The translations under genes were made by a program, and so were the position numbers. Source: Dallia pectoralis (taxonomy: Eukaryota; Chordata; Actinopteri; Esociformes; Umbridae). Taken from it: a DNA stretch of 64,000 bases. Positions 13,106-23,802 of the stretch are shown piece by piece. Within the stretch, counting starts at the first letter, position 1; each line of letters opens with the position of its first letter. The DNA is taken from the NCBI GenBank assembly GCA_029465975.1, contig CM055757.1, positions 1,737,453 through 1,801,452 of the forward strand, read 5' to 3'. The notes below the pieces were generated by a model, which was not told the DNA's origin, did not search any database, and saw nothing but the letters and a program-made list of their open reading frames with translations.

Positions 13106-13440
13106 GGTGTTTAGCAATCTCTCAAATGACAGACACACAGACAGACACACAGACAGACAGGTATAAAGTTAGTAGGGTCTATAATGAAAGACATACAGAC
13201 AGACAGGTATATAGTTAGTAGGGTCTATAATGACAGACAGACAGACATACAGACAGGTATATAGTTAGTACGGTCTATAATGACAGACATACAGACAGGT
13301 ATATAGTTAGTAGGGTCTTAAATGACAGACGGACAGACAGACATACAGACAGGTATATAGTTAGTAGGGTCTATAATGACAGACGGACAGACGGACATAC
13401 AGACAGGTATATAGTTAGTAGGGTCTATAATGACAGACAT
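13106..13440. repeat. ~55-65-bp tandem repeat, ~6 copies
   Basis: The unit holds acaggtatatagttagtagg, then gtctataatgacagac, with a variable number of GACA steps between units. It adjoins the larger GACA-rich array and may have grown from it. Confidence 0.88.
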
Positions 13441-13671
13441 ACACACATAGACATGTTTATACAAACATGCATACAAATATATACAAACACAAGAAACACA
13501 CACAAATATATACACACACATACATTTAAACACAGACACAAATATACACAAACAAACACACACACACACACACAAATATATGCACAATTCTTTTTAAGGT
13601 CAGTAAGATAAAAAGCTACTAAGACTCCCTGACAACTCAAATTTACAGCCTAACTTCTCCCACACACCCAT

Positions 13672-13759
13672 GCAGGCTCACACACACGCATACACACACG
13701 CACGCATACACACACACATACACACACACATACACACACACACGCACACACACACACAG
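13672..13759. repeat. CA-rich microsatellite
   Basis: Interrupted CA repeat with periodic ata and acg steps (cacacatacacacacgca). Confidence 0.9.
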
Positions 13760-13857
13760 CTGGAGAAGATTTCAGCACAGCAATTTTGCATTTAACTCCA
13801 AAAGAGAAACTTTTTCTTTCCTTCCCTCTACCTGTAGTTGTTTCTCAACTTATCGGT

Positions 13858-14122
13858 ATGTCTCTTTCTCTTCCTTTCTCTTTATTTCTCTTTATTTCTC
13901 TTTATTTCTCTTCCTTTCTCTTTATTTCTCTTCCTTTCTCTTTAGTGTCTCAATGTATCAGTTATGTCTTTTTCTTCCTTTCTCTTCCTTTCTCTTCCAT
14001 TCTTTTCCTTTCTCTTTAGTGTCTCTCATCTTATTAGTTTGTATCTTTCTCTTCCTTTCTCTTCCATTCTTTTCCTTTCTCTTTAGTGTCTCTCAGCTTA
14101 TCAGTTTGTCTCTTTCTCTCAC
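13858..14122. repeat. TTTCTCTTCC low-complexity repeat
   Basis: Pyrimidine-rich decamers (tttctcttcc, tttctcttta) are interspersed with two imperfect ~75-bp duplications carrying tttagtgtctc. The frames rich in FLFLSLPF reflect base composition only. Confidence 0.88.
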
Positions 14123-14747
14123 CCTCTCTCTCTTATGACAACTTTGACTTGTACCACAGCAGGAAACAATAGAAAAGGAAGAAGAGGAGGGGAAACATCA
14201 ACACAATTTTCTCTTTGTCTGCAGAGTGATACACCTCCCCCGTCTATGTCATGTCTTTATAAAGATGGTTCTTACCCTTTAAGCAAAGCATAACGTGTCC
14301 TCAATGGCACTGGCGTGTGTGTTATAGAAAAGTATCCAAACTATCCCCAAGAAAAGAAAACAGCTTCACGGTGCACTCTCTCTTTCACATAGATTCAATC
14401 CCAACCACCGCACCTGAAAAAACACTCCCACCATCTTACTTTGTCTTGCTTGTCCTCCCTCCTTTTAGTCCTTCTATTTCTTCCCTCCCTTTTCTCTCTC
14501 TCTCTGTGCCCTACACGCTTCCTTCTTTCTGTCTTGGCAGTCAGCCAGTCCAAGGAAACAGTCCACTCTGAAGCTTTTGTGTTAGGTTGAGATCAGATCC
14601 GTGCAAGGCAACACTGACCCGTGTTTGTGGGAGTGCGATGATGACTGTGTGGGAACTTTCAGATCTACAAGTCTCTTGAACCCTCATCATCCTATCCAAT
14701 GAGAAGCCATGCAGCCAGCTTGTTCATTATTTCACTGTTCTGCACTT
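14123..14747. other. No gene recognised
   Basis: Flank of the DDE transposon. It contains a purine tract (14170-14195) and a CT tract (14440-14510). No exon is supported. Confidence 0.4.
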
Positions 14748-15351
14748 ATAGTTTTTCCCAGACGCTTTGGTGCGTTTTTAACATTGTACGTCACATGTGC
14801 AAAATAGTATGTGCATGTCTCAAAACACTTAGTACAAACAGCAAAACACAATAGATACGTTGCAAAAGCTAGAAATGTACCCAAAATCCTTTGTACATCT
14901 CTCAAAAGCAAATATTCATGTCAATGAACATACCAGTGCCTTCAAAAGGAAAAGTTATTGTGTCACCGTTCACGAACAAGGTGGTCAAAATGTTTAGTCA
15001 TGTTGTCTACGACGTAACTGTGTACATTGTCTGTATTACCTGATGTAAAGTTAGGCTACAGTTTGGATCACAGTTACTGTAATGAAAATGCACAAGGCTG
15101 CACTTCTACATATATCAAGGTCAACAGTATTAATTTACATATTAGTGTATGTGGGTTGAAATATTGATTGAAAGAGACTGGACAGGATTTCGTTTTTCAC
15201 AGCTTTTACTAGTGCTACTGTATAAAGAGAAACTAAATATTTTACATCACAATAAAAAACCAAGGGGCACAAAGAGAAAAAACTATTCTAGAAAAAACAC
15301 AGAAAACACCACTAAGGCAACTTTGCACGCAACACAGTTCTAGTGCTGTCT

Positions 15352-15797
15352 CTACACATCCAGACGTTCCTGTGGGTCGCCCCACATATATTCATCCACA
15401 TCACAATGGATATTTTCCCTTGCAACGCAATGTGGAAAGAACCTTCTTGAATGCCTTATCCAACCTCTGCAGGCGTCGACTGTAATGTCCTCACATGCTG
15501 CATCCATGGCAGCCAGCAGGGTCATCTGCGTGTGTGGCTGGTGATCGTACACCTTCCACCTCCACGCTGAAAATAACTCCTCAATTGGGTTAAGGAATGG
15601 TGAATAAGGTGTGAGGAATTCTATAAGCATCCTCTGTGGGTTCACAAACCAGTGAAACCACTGCCTTACAATGTTTGATCGATAGAAACTCACATTATCA
15701 CAAATGACCATGTACTTTGGCAAATTCCCTCTAAACAGACCCCTCTCATTTTCAGGGATGAGAGCCCTGTAGAGGGTCTCTAAAAAGTGAAGAAGAT
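15352..15797 (-). pseudogene. DDE transposase, C-terminal part
   Basis: The frame reads in from the minisatellite and encodes the C-terminal half of a DDE_3 (IS630/Tc1-type) transposase. It shows the second catalytic aspartate in VICDNVSFYRS, the glutamate in SPFLNPIEELFSAW, and a conserved tail (RFFPHCVAREN ... DVDEYMW), ending at a stop at 15352. By my count 38 residues separate D and E, against 34 in classical Tc1. The first aspartate is in the other half (17044-17233). The coding frame is intact here, but a 1.26-kb array separates it from the N-terminal half, so no complete enzyme can be made. Confidence 0.8.
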
Positions 15798-17055
15798 GCT
15801 GGGTGTTGTATGGTCCTATAAGGGGGATATGGGTGAGGACACCATGCTAGATGCTGGGTGTTGTATGGCCCTATAAGGGGGATATGGGTGAGGACACCAT
15901 GCTAGATGCTGGGTGTTGTATGGCCCTATAAGGGGGATATGGGTGAGGACACCATGCTAGATGCTGGGTGTTGTATGGCCCTATAAGGGGGATATGGGTG
16001 AGGACACCATGCTAGATGCTGGGTGTTGTATGGTCCTATAAGGGGGATATGGGTGAGGACACCATGCTAGATGCTGGGTGTTGTATGGCCCTATAAGGGG
16101 GATATGGGTGAGGACACCATGCTAGATGGTGGGTGTTGTATGGCCCTATAAGGGGGATATGGGTGAGAACACCATGCTAGATGCTGGGTGTTGTATGGCC
16201 CTATGAGGGGGATATGGGTGAGGACACCATGCTAGATGCTGGGTGTTGTATGGCCCTATAAGGGGGATATGGGTGAGGACACCATGCTAGATGCTGGGTG
16301 TTGTATGGCCCTATAAGGGGGATATGGGTGAGCACACCATGCTAGATGCTGGGTGTTGTATGGCCCTATAAGGGGGATATGGGTGAGAACACCATGCTAG
16401 ATGTTGGGTGTTGTATGGTCATATAAGGGGGATATGGGGGAGGACACCATGCTAGATGCTGGGTGTTGTATGGCCCTATAAGGGGGATATGGGTGAGGAC
16501 ACCATGCTAGATGCTGGGTGTTGAATGGCCCTATAAGAGGGGATATGGGTGAGGACACCATGCTAGATGCTGGGTGTTGTATGGCCCTATAAGGGGGATA
16601 TGGGTGAGGACACCATGCAAGATGCTGGGTGTTGTATGGCCCTATAAGGGGGATATGGGTGAGGACACCATGCTAGATGCTGGGTGTTGTACGGCCCTAT
16701 AAGGGGGATATGGGTGAGGACACCATGCTAGATGTTGGGTGTTGTATGGCCCTATAAGGGGATATGGGTGAAGACACCATGCTAGATGTTGGGTGTTGTA
16801 TGGCCCTATAAGGGGGATATGGGTGAGGACACCATGCTAGATGCTGGGTGTTGTATGGCCCTATAAGGGGGATATGGGTGAGGACACCATGCTAGATGCT
16901 GGGTGTTGTATGGCCCTATAAGGGGATATGGGTGAGGACACCATGCTAGATGCTGGGTGTTGTATGGTCCTATAAGGGTGATATGGGTGAGGACACCATG
17001 CTAGATGCTGGGTGTTGTACGGCCCTATAAGGGGATATGGGTGAGGACACCATGC
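15794..17055. repeat. 55-bp minisatellite derived from transposase coding sequence
   Basis: About 23 tandem copies of a 55-bp unit (gatgctgggtgttgtatggc, cctataagggggatatgggt, gaggacaccatgcta). On the minus strand one copy encodes the transposase segment around LTHIPLIGPYNTQHL. The sequence on each side is the adjoining transposase coding sequence, in frame if the array is reduced to one copy. As 55 is not a multiple of three, the array destroys the frame. Units differ by single bases and a few 1-bp gains or losses (16534, 16759, 16921, 17030). Confidence 0.95.
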
Positions 17056-17233
17056 TCCGAAATGGCAGCACACATGGCGATATTTCCTCCCCGTTGGCCT
17101 GATAAATCCACAGTAGCTCTGTGACCAATGATATTCCGAACTTGCCTTCTACATTTGGTCAGGTTGAAGCCAGTCTCATCCAGGTATACAAAGTTGTGAA
17201 AAGTTTCACTTGATTCCAACTCCATTATACGCT
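17044..17233 (-). pseudogene. DDE transposase, central exon
   Basis: A frame containing ETFHNFVYLDETGFNLTKC holds the first catalytic aspartate of a DDE_3 transposase, followed by GHRATVDLSGQRGGNIAMC and AAISEHGV before entering the minisatellite. On the 5' side (minus strand) a strong acceptor (tgtgttctgggttacag) precedes it near 17234, so this looks like an internal exon. No DNA-binding N-terminal exon is recognisable between here and the insertion at 17679; it may be diverged or lost. Confidence 0.72.
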
Positions 17234-17678
17234 GTAACCCAGAACACACAGGTGAATTTGATTTGGTGAGGACAAGTGACACAAAATGTACACATATTGC
17301 ATCCTTGATAGGTGGTCAGAATTCATCTGCATGATTCATCAAATTCATCAAAAAGGTCTCATAGAAGTGTAAAAAGAAGCTTACCAGTTTATGACAAAAG
17401 TAAATTTTTTGCATATAATGACTTGAGCAAGGAACTAATGTCTAGATGTTTTGGAAGGTAAGACTATTCAACAGAGAACCATCTACTGTATTTTGATCAA
17501 CATGACATGAGCAATTAAAAAAATGTAGAAACAGCTGACACTTGTACATAATCAATTGCAATATGTACAAGAGCAATTGCAATTTGGCCAAAAGAACAAG
17601 GAATTGCTTAACTGATGTGAACAAGTGACTAGATGATGTGGAATTTGTACAAGTAGTTTCAAGATTTGCACACCTGAT

Positions 17679-18544
17679 GTTACGTACGCCTCTGGGAGAG
17701 GGAAACATAACACCCTGCTACACGTGATAACTCTCTGTGGTGTGTGTGACAGGTATGAGGTCGTGGGTGCAAGTAAGGACGACAGACAATTGTACACTGT
17801 TGCTGGGAATTTATTATTCCATATTGCAATATATTTGGGAAAAGGGGCTAGACGGAACCAAAACAATGAAAGCAAAATAAGATAACCCCTTCCCCTCTCT
17901 TACCTGCCTTCCCACAGCTTACCTAACTTAGCGCCACAAAAGTGCACTAACAAACATACAGGGGCTGGTCCGCCCAGGTCTTTCCTAGTGTGTTTAGACA
18001 GGTGGACACTACGGGTGATGTCTGCCCATGGGCCTCTGTCCTACATACTCCCAAGGTGCGTTCCCCTTCCCCCTGGGAAGACAAGTGAAAACAAGATGAA
18101 TTAACCAGTAACACAAACTTGCAACAGTGGTTTTAAAAGTTATTCTAACCCACAGAGTGAGTGACTGGTTTAAAAACACAAACAAAATGACATTACTGGA
18201 GTACAACAATTAATACCATACCAGCTGCCAATGACCAAACAAGCAAAACCCTCTAGCAAAACCAAAACAGAAGCTTTCAGCAAAAGCACAAAACCAAGCG
18301 AGCACGAGCACAACCAAAAACAAGACAGCCTCTTTCTGTCCTGCAAACAACTGAACAGTGGCTTTAATAATAATCTACTGGCAAGTAGTTGGTGATCTGA
18401 CAGGTGTTGTCACTGACGAGAGGGAGGAGTCCAATATTCCACTTTGCTGGATCACCCAATCCTCCGCTCCAGGAATGACACTGGAACACACAGAGACAAA
18501 ACCACCACACACACAAACACAATACAGCAACTGGAAGACTTAAC
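17679..18544. other. 866-bp segment inserted together with the DIRS element
   Basis: The segment lies between the left direct repeat (cacctgat, 17671-17678) and the left end of the DIRS element. It begins gttacgtacgcctctgggag, so with the preceding t it starts TGTTACG like an LTR, but no matching second copy or clear CA end is visible in the window. No coding capacity. It could be a piece of another element that the DIRS entered, or DNA carried with it. Confidence 0.4.
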
Positions 18545-18585
18545 GTCTCCGGATAGGTATGTAACCTTAGTTCCCTGAGGGGAAC

Positions 18586-18733
18586 GAGACGCTGCGTGAA
18601 AACGCTATGGGAACGCTCTGCGTGAGTGCGTCATGAAGCATCAGTCCAATGGCGTGACGGAACGTCACAGACGGGTGACGTCGCGACCAGGAAATCATAA
18701 AAGCACCCCTAATTACCGGCACCTTCAGTTTCT
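18586..18733 (+). repeat. DIRS left inverted terminal repeat
   Basis: Reads gaacgagacgctgcgtgaaa through caccttcagttt and is the reverse complement of 22796-22946 with few mismatches. The right copy carries an extra ~8 bp (acatgtgt-type) after the gatgcttcatga-equivalent stretch. Confidence 0.92.
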
Positions 18734-18790
18734 GACGGGCTAAAGCAAGTGCCAAGGGCATGCTGGGAGTATGGCACAGACATGCAGCAT

Positions 18791-18881
18791 CTCGTTCCCC
18801 TCAGGGAACTAAGGTTACATACATAACCGGAGACGTTCCCTATCAGGGAACTTCGAGCTGCGTGAAAACGCTATGGGAACG
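18791..18881 (+). repeat. DIRS internal complementary region
   Basis: The first half (ctcgttcccctcagggaact to ccggagac, 18791-18834) is the reverse complement of the element's left end. The second half (gttccctatcagggaacttc to tatgggaacg, 18835-18881) is the exact reverse complement of its right end. In DIRS replication this region templates completion of the ends and joins them in the circular intermediate. Confidence 0.93.
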
Positions 18882-18925
18882 CCAATACCCACTTCGCCAT
18901 ACGAGCAAGTGTGCGCCATGTGAAG

Positions 18926-20259
18926 TCAGTGCGCACATTCGGACGAAAGCACCTGCACTCCTGGCGAGGAGCTAAAGTCAAGCTGGTAAAACCTCACGAA
19001 CGTGTGCGGTGAGGAAAAGCCTGCCGCAACACAGACGTCATGTAGTGAAACCTTGACTGACAAAAGGGCTTTTGAAGCCGCCATACTCCTGGTCGAGTGG
19101 GCTCGAACAGCCAAAGGTGAAGGCCTTTCTTGGGTGGTCCGAAGCACATGAACAATTGTTCGGATAGCCTCCACAGGGCAGTTCTGTGGACGTAGGCGTC
19201 TAAGGCCCTGACCGGGCAGAGGAGGTTATGCTTCTTCTGGTCCGACGTCAGAAAGGGAGAAGGACAAAAGGCTTGCAGCACAATAGGCCCAACGGTATTA
19301 GTTGGGACCTTAGGAACATAACCGGATGTAGGTAGTAGAAACACCTTGACCATACCGGGTGAGAATTCCAAGCATGAGGGCGCCACCGACACAGCTTGCA
19401 TATCACCAATCCTCTTCAGGGAAGAGATAGCAAGTAAGAAGACCGTCTTGAGAGTCACAAACTTATCAGGGACCTCCTCAATGGGCTCGAACGGAGTACG
19501 AGAGAACAGGTCCGAGGATGGCACCCTCGTGCCGGCTGCTGGCCTCAGCCTCCGGGTGCCACGAAGGAAGCGTGATACCAGTGGGTGTCTCCCCAGAGAA
19601 ACTCCATTTAAAGGGACATGGCATGCGGACAAAGCCGCCACGTACACCTTCAGTGTGGACGGGGATAGACCTGTAGAGAAGCGTTCTTGCAGGAACTCCA
19701 GCACTGCAAACACCGGGCAGTTAACTGGGTCTAACTGCCATTCTCTGCACCAAGAGGCGAACAGTTTCCACCTAGCGGCATACGCCTTCCTTGTGGCTGG
19801 AGCTCTGGAATGAAGGATGGTCTCAACGACCTCAGTCGAGAGACCCGAATCTAAGAGGCGAGCCCCCTCAGAGGCCAAGCCCATAGTTTCCACAGCTCTG
19901 GGCGGGGGTGAAGGATGACCCCATGCGCCTGGGAAAGCAAGTCCCTCCTGATCGGAATCTCCAGAGGAGAACCGACAAGGAGAGATATTAGGTCCGCAAA
20001 CCACACTCAGGCCGGCCAGTACGGTGCTACGAGCAGTAGACTGACCCGCTCCTGACGGACCTTCTCCAGAACTCCTGGGAGCAGAGCAACCGGGGGAAAA
20101 GCGTACAGGCGTGACTTCGGCTATGCCTGCACCATAGCATCCAGCCATAAACGGGGGTGGATGAGTCAGCGACAACCACAGTGAACAGTGTGATGTCTCT
20201 TTGGAAGCAAACAGGTCTACTTCGGCCCAACCGAAATGCGACCATAGGAGCTCCACCAC
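18926..20259 (-). pseudogene. DIRS tyrosine recombinase (broken)
   Basis: The main frame (18994-20259) has a recombinase core: an N-terminal arm-like helical region with APATRKAYAARWKLFASWC, a core-binding part (LSPSTLKVYVAALSACHVPL), then SSLKRIGDMQAVSV holding the first catalytic arginine. The C-terminal part lies in another frame (18926-19174): VRAHSTRSMAA gives the H-x-x-R motif and SSPHTFVRFYQLD the nucleophilic tyrosine. At least one frameshift near 19010-19050 separates these. The usual AAGWSS tryptophan reads F here. The start of the longest frame lies in what is normally the end of the RT/RNase H reading region, because DIRS frames overlap. Confidence 0.85.
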
Positions 20260-21582
20260 TTCGGGATGGAGTCTCCATTCCCCGGGCCTCGGCCCCTGCC
20301 TCGACAGGGCGTCTGCCCCCCTGATTTAGGTACCCCGGGATATAAATGGCCCTTAAGGAAAGGAGCTTCCCGTCGGACCATAGAAGGACCTGGCGAGCCA
20401 GATTGTAAAGTGGGCGTGAGCGAAGACCCCCCTGGTGGTTGATGTGGTTGACCGGACAAGAACATGATGACCCCTTAGGTCTGGGAGGAAGTGCTTCAGA
20501 GCCTGGTAAACTGCCAGCATCTTTAGCCAATTTATGTGCCATGATATCTGATGGCCCCGCCAAAGCCCTTGGGCTGTGCAACCACTTATGATCGCCCCCC
20601 AGCCTGTGAGGGAGGCATCTGTCGTTAGTGTTACACGACGACACGGAGCTCCCAACACGGGACCCTGGGTTAGGAACCAAGGCTTCCTCCACATGACTAG
20701 CGTGCGGAGACAACGACGCGTAACTGTGATCAGGGGGAACTGGTTTCTCCTCGGGGAGAACCCCTTGGTTCTGACCCACCACTGCAATGGTCTCATGTAC
20801 AGCAGGCCGCAAGGTATAACGTTGGACGCTGCCGCCAACAGACCTAACAGTCTCTGAAACTGTTTCACAGTGAGTGACTGGCTTAGTGAGTGACTTACCT
20901 GCTCGACAGCTGCGAGGATCGACGCGACACGTGCAGGAGACAGATGTGCCCGCATCGTGGTCGAATCCCAGACTACGCCTAGGAAAGTGGTCACCTGTAA
21001 CGGCGATAGCACACTCTTCCCAGCATTGAGCCTCAACCCCAGTTTGTTGATGTGAGCCAGAACGACATCTCGATGTCGAACCACTAGATGCTCCGAAGGA
21101 GCCAGAATCAACCAATCGTCGATGTAATTTAAGATGCGTATGCCCTGGAGGCGCAACGGCGCCAGGGCAGCGTCTATACATCTCGTGAACGTACGGGGAG
21201 AGAGTGCTAGGCCGAACGGAAGAACCCGATATTGGTGCGCTTCGCCCCCGAAAGCAAACCTCAGGAACTTCCTGTGTTGTGGAAGGATGGAGAAATGGAA
21301 GTAGGCGTCGTTCAGATCTATCGTGACAAACCAGTCCTCGGACCTGATTTGTGATACAATCTGTTTGAGAATGAGCATTTTGAAGCTGAGTCTCCCGACC
21401 GTCTGAATCAACAGACGCAGGTCTAGAATAGAACGCAACACCCCATCCTTCTTGGGAACAACAAAGTACCGGCTGTACCAGCCCGACTCCCTACTGGGAG
21501 AAAGAACTCGTTCTATAGCCCCTTTTAGCAGGAGAGTCTGTACCTCCTGCTCTAATACCTGAGCCTGCTCTGGGCCTACCAC
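20260..21582 (-). pseudogene. DIRS reverse transcriptase-RNase H (broken)
   Basis: The frame holds RT motifs in order: SRYFVVPKKDGVLRSILDLR, TIDLNDAYFHFSI, RVLPFGLALSPRTFTR and the active site ILNYIDDWLIL (about residue 155). The RNase H part begins TLTTDASLTGWGAI. After HHVLVR the frame breaks near 20430-20460: the conserved continuation (INHQGGLRSRPLYNLARQ, IYIPGYLNQG) is in a different frame, and the aspartate-containing TDN segment expected between them is missing. This looks like a small deletion that removes an RNase H catalytic residue. A second shift follows near 20300. Reads as a DIRS1-like pol, not Ty3. Confidence 0.87.
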
Positions 21583-22660
21583 TGTCGGCAGGACCCCATT
21601 GAAACGAGGCGGATGCGTCCTGAATTGGATGGCATACCCGCTCTCGATTATCCGCAGGACCCACTGAGATATATTCAGCAGGGTCTTTCACTCTGCCAAA
21701 AAATCTACTAGGGGGACCAGCCTCCCGAGGCTGGCCTCTGGAATATTTGGTACTGCAGACACAGTGCCATGTGACAGCACACTGGCAGGGAACAACTGGT
21801 TCGACAGTTCTGGGCCCCTCCTCGGAGGGGGCGAGAGCCACTCGGGAAAACGCTCGCCTGGGCAAATCGGCCGCCTGACGAAGTTCTCGAACAACGTCAG
21901 GACTTAAACTCTCCCCCTGAGCCACGTCGCTAAGCAGCTCTGCCTGATATGCCTGTAGAATAGACATAGTATGCAGGCAGGAAGCTGCCTGGCCCACCGC
22001 CGAGTAAGCTTTGCCCACCAGCGTTGAAGTAGCCTTCAACGGCTTGGAGGGCAATGCCGGTGTCCTAAGAGACGATGCCGCGAGAGATAAATGTCTAGCC
22101 AGTACCTCCTCCGCAACCGGCATCGCTCCATACCCGTGAACATTAGCCTTGGCAACATTCGAATACATATTAGTCCGCGGATTAAATATCCGGGACGACA
22201 CCGGCCTTTTCCAGGACCTCGACACCTCAGTGTAGAGGTCCTTGAAGAAGGCAAACACCGCCGAGGAGGTAAACACGGGAAGGCAAGAATCTTTCATTCA
22301 ACTTACTGGTTGAAGCAGACTCCTGCCTGTCAGCCGGCCACTCGATGTTGAGCTTTTCCACAGCTTGGGTGAGTACCTCCAGCAGCTCCTCGTTCGCGGT
22401 GACTGAATCAACAATTCAGCCTCCGCCTCGAGGCTTTCAACCTCCATTTCCTCAGAACTGGACGGCTGAGAAAAGGGTGCCTCATCCAGGGCGGAAGAAA
22501 CCCCAGCGGGTGCTTCCGAACCCCGAGCTGAGGCACTGGCTCTAGTAGACGAGGACCGGGAAAATGCAGAAGCCGTCTCGGACCCGCCCGCTAGATCCGC
22601 TTGCGAACCCCACGACGCCAGGCCCGGCCCGTGAGAAAGCGGTTGCACGGAGAAGCACAC
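21491..22660 (-). pseudogene. DIRS gag-like region (broken)
   Basis: Two minus-strand frames (22298-22660 and 21491-22297) cover the position of gag in DIRS elements. The first is Ser/Glu-rich (SSSTRASASARGSEAPAGVS, SSSEEMEVESLEAEAELL). The second contains FFKDLYTEVSRSWKRPVSSR and AVGQAASCLHTMSILQAYQA, of the kind found in fish DIRS gag proteins. The second frame loses gag-like character near 21850 and overlaps the RT frame. Nucleocapsid-type zinc knuckles are not visible, as is usual for this family. A frameshift near 22297 separates the two parts. Confidence 0.7.
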
Positions 22661-22795
22661 TGTCTAAAACGCCGCTCGGTTGCCATATTCGCGGTAGAAC
22701 TCTTATACATAAAATGCAAAGACACTTTCTGATTAGCAAACTAATAGCAGAAAACCGAGTGGACTCTATCACAACATGCACTTGCTGAAGCAACA

Positions 22796-22946
22796 GAAAA
22801 CTGAAGGTGCCGGTAATTAGGGGTGCTTTTATGATTTCCTGGTCGCGGCGTCACCCGTCTGTGACGTTCCGTCACGCCATTGGACTGATTACACATGTGC
22901 TTCATGATGCACTCACGCAGAGCGTTCCCATAGCGTTTTCACGCAG
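22796..22946 (-). repeat. DIRS right inverted terminal repeat
   Basis: Reads aaaactgaaggtgccggtaa through agcgttttcacgcagctcg and is the reverse complement of 18586-18733. It continues to the element's end at 22969 (gttccctgatagggaac), itself a short palindrome. Confidence 0.92.
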
Positions 22947-23012
22947 CTCGAAGTTCCCTGATAGGGAACACCTGATCTAAAAAATGCACCAAAGCTACAG
23001 GGAAAAACTGTT

Positions 23013-23325
23013 ATCAGCTGGTGGTATGGATACAGTTTGTCCCACCCACGGGACAGCACAAGGTGGAAAAATTGTATGTTGATTTTGAGCAATGCAGGTA
23101 ACTCTTAATGCTCTTTGGTGGTGTTTTGGATGTATTTGTCATCTAGCAAATAGATTGCCTGTGGAGTAACACTGCACATGGTGAAGTTGTCATGGTAACC
23201 ATTACCACCAGATGGCAGTCGCAAGTGCAATCCAGGTAGATGACGCTAGAAGTGCCGGAAGGGGGCATATACATAGATATTACTGTTACCACACTGATAA
23301 TATAACAATAAAATAAATGTATTTA
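23013..23325. other. Unassigned spacer between transposons
   Basis: About 310 bp between the DDE transposon end and the LTR element target site. No gene or recognised repeat. Confidence 0.4.
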
Positions 23326-23330
23326 GACAT

Positions 23331-23536
23331 TGTAAATAGTTCAGATATACACAGGAGACTCAGGGTTCAATGAACATTTGTATTGAACTTCACACAGTCG
23401 CATACAGGCAAGTCCTCAAACTAAAACCCAAACTTACTCCCATCGGGCGCGAGCCTTCCCGGTAACGCGCAGCTTGCATACGTAACAGAATGCCCTTAAA
23501 GCCATAGTCACATTTACATGTGCACATTATATGACA
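23331..23536 (-). repeat. Downstream (3') LTR, 206 bp
   Basis: Starts tgtaaatagttcagatatac and ends cacattatatgaca. It differs from the copy at 27695-27900 by about two substitutions seen by eye. Confidence 0.95.
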
Positions 23537-23547
23537 TCTCCCCTTTT
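23537..23547 (-). other. Polypurine tract
   Basis: AAAAGGGGAGA on the minus strand, directly next to the 3' LTR. It primes plus-strand DNA synthesis in LTR elements. Confidence 0.8.
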
Positions 23548-23802
23548 ATGTTTTGTTTCTCTGAGGATACCCAAAGATATCCTGACTGTTCCTATAACTG
23601 AACATTTGAACGGTACTACACTTGATTAAACAGTAGGCTTAACTCATTAAACATTACTCTGTGCAATATATAAACGAGCATTAGAACGTAAGCACTCTTA
23701 GCAGTGTAAATAAACTTTTCAGTCCTCAAACATTTCCTTCACATCATCTTCTTTCCTCCCCACAGTGCATGGCTCCAAAGATGAACAAAAATAGCCCCAT
23801 CT

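Larger units (their letters stand above)
18545..22969 (-). mobile_element. DIRS-type tyrosine-recombinase retrotransposon
   Basis: All structural hallmarks of DIRS elements are visible: long inverted terminal repeats (18586-18733 and 22796-22946), an internal complementary region (18791-18881) made of the reverse complements of both extreme ends, and minus-strand gag, RT-RNase H and tyrosine recombinase regions. DIRS elements copy through RNA and integrate a circular intermediate with the recombinase instead of an integrase. The termini needed for circle formation are well preserved, but every coding region carries frameshifts. The left outer arm (gtctccggataggtatgtaa) matches the internal copy except for about four bases; the right outer arm matches perfectly. 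Confidence 0.92.
14748..23012 (-). mobile_element. Tc1/IS630-like DDE transposon with nested insertions
   Basis: The left end reads agtttttccc ... gctttggtgc ... gttttt from 14750. The right end, at 22977-23009 on the opposite strand, reads agtttttccctgtagctttg and then gtgcattttt. The inverted repeat continues past the 7-8 bp direct repeat at 17671-17678 / 22969-22976: both ends share a tgtgcaaa block once the 5.3-kb insertion is ignored. TA dinucleotides flank both ends, as expected for this superfamily. The transposase lies on the minus strand in two halves separated by a 55-bp minisatellite. Without insertions and array the element would be about 1.7-1.8 kb, normal for Tc1/mariner-type elements. 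Non-functional as it stands. Confidence 0.75.

Noticed and set aside
17442..17875. Two minus-strand frames of 88 and 107 codons
   Set aside because: No domain or splice support; they lie across the transposon/insertion junction.
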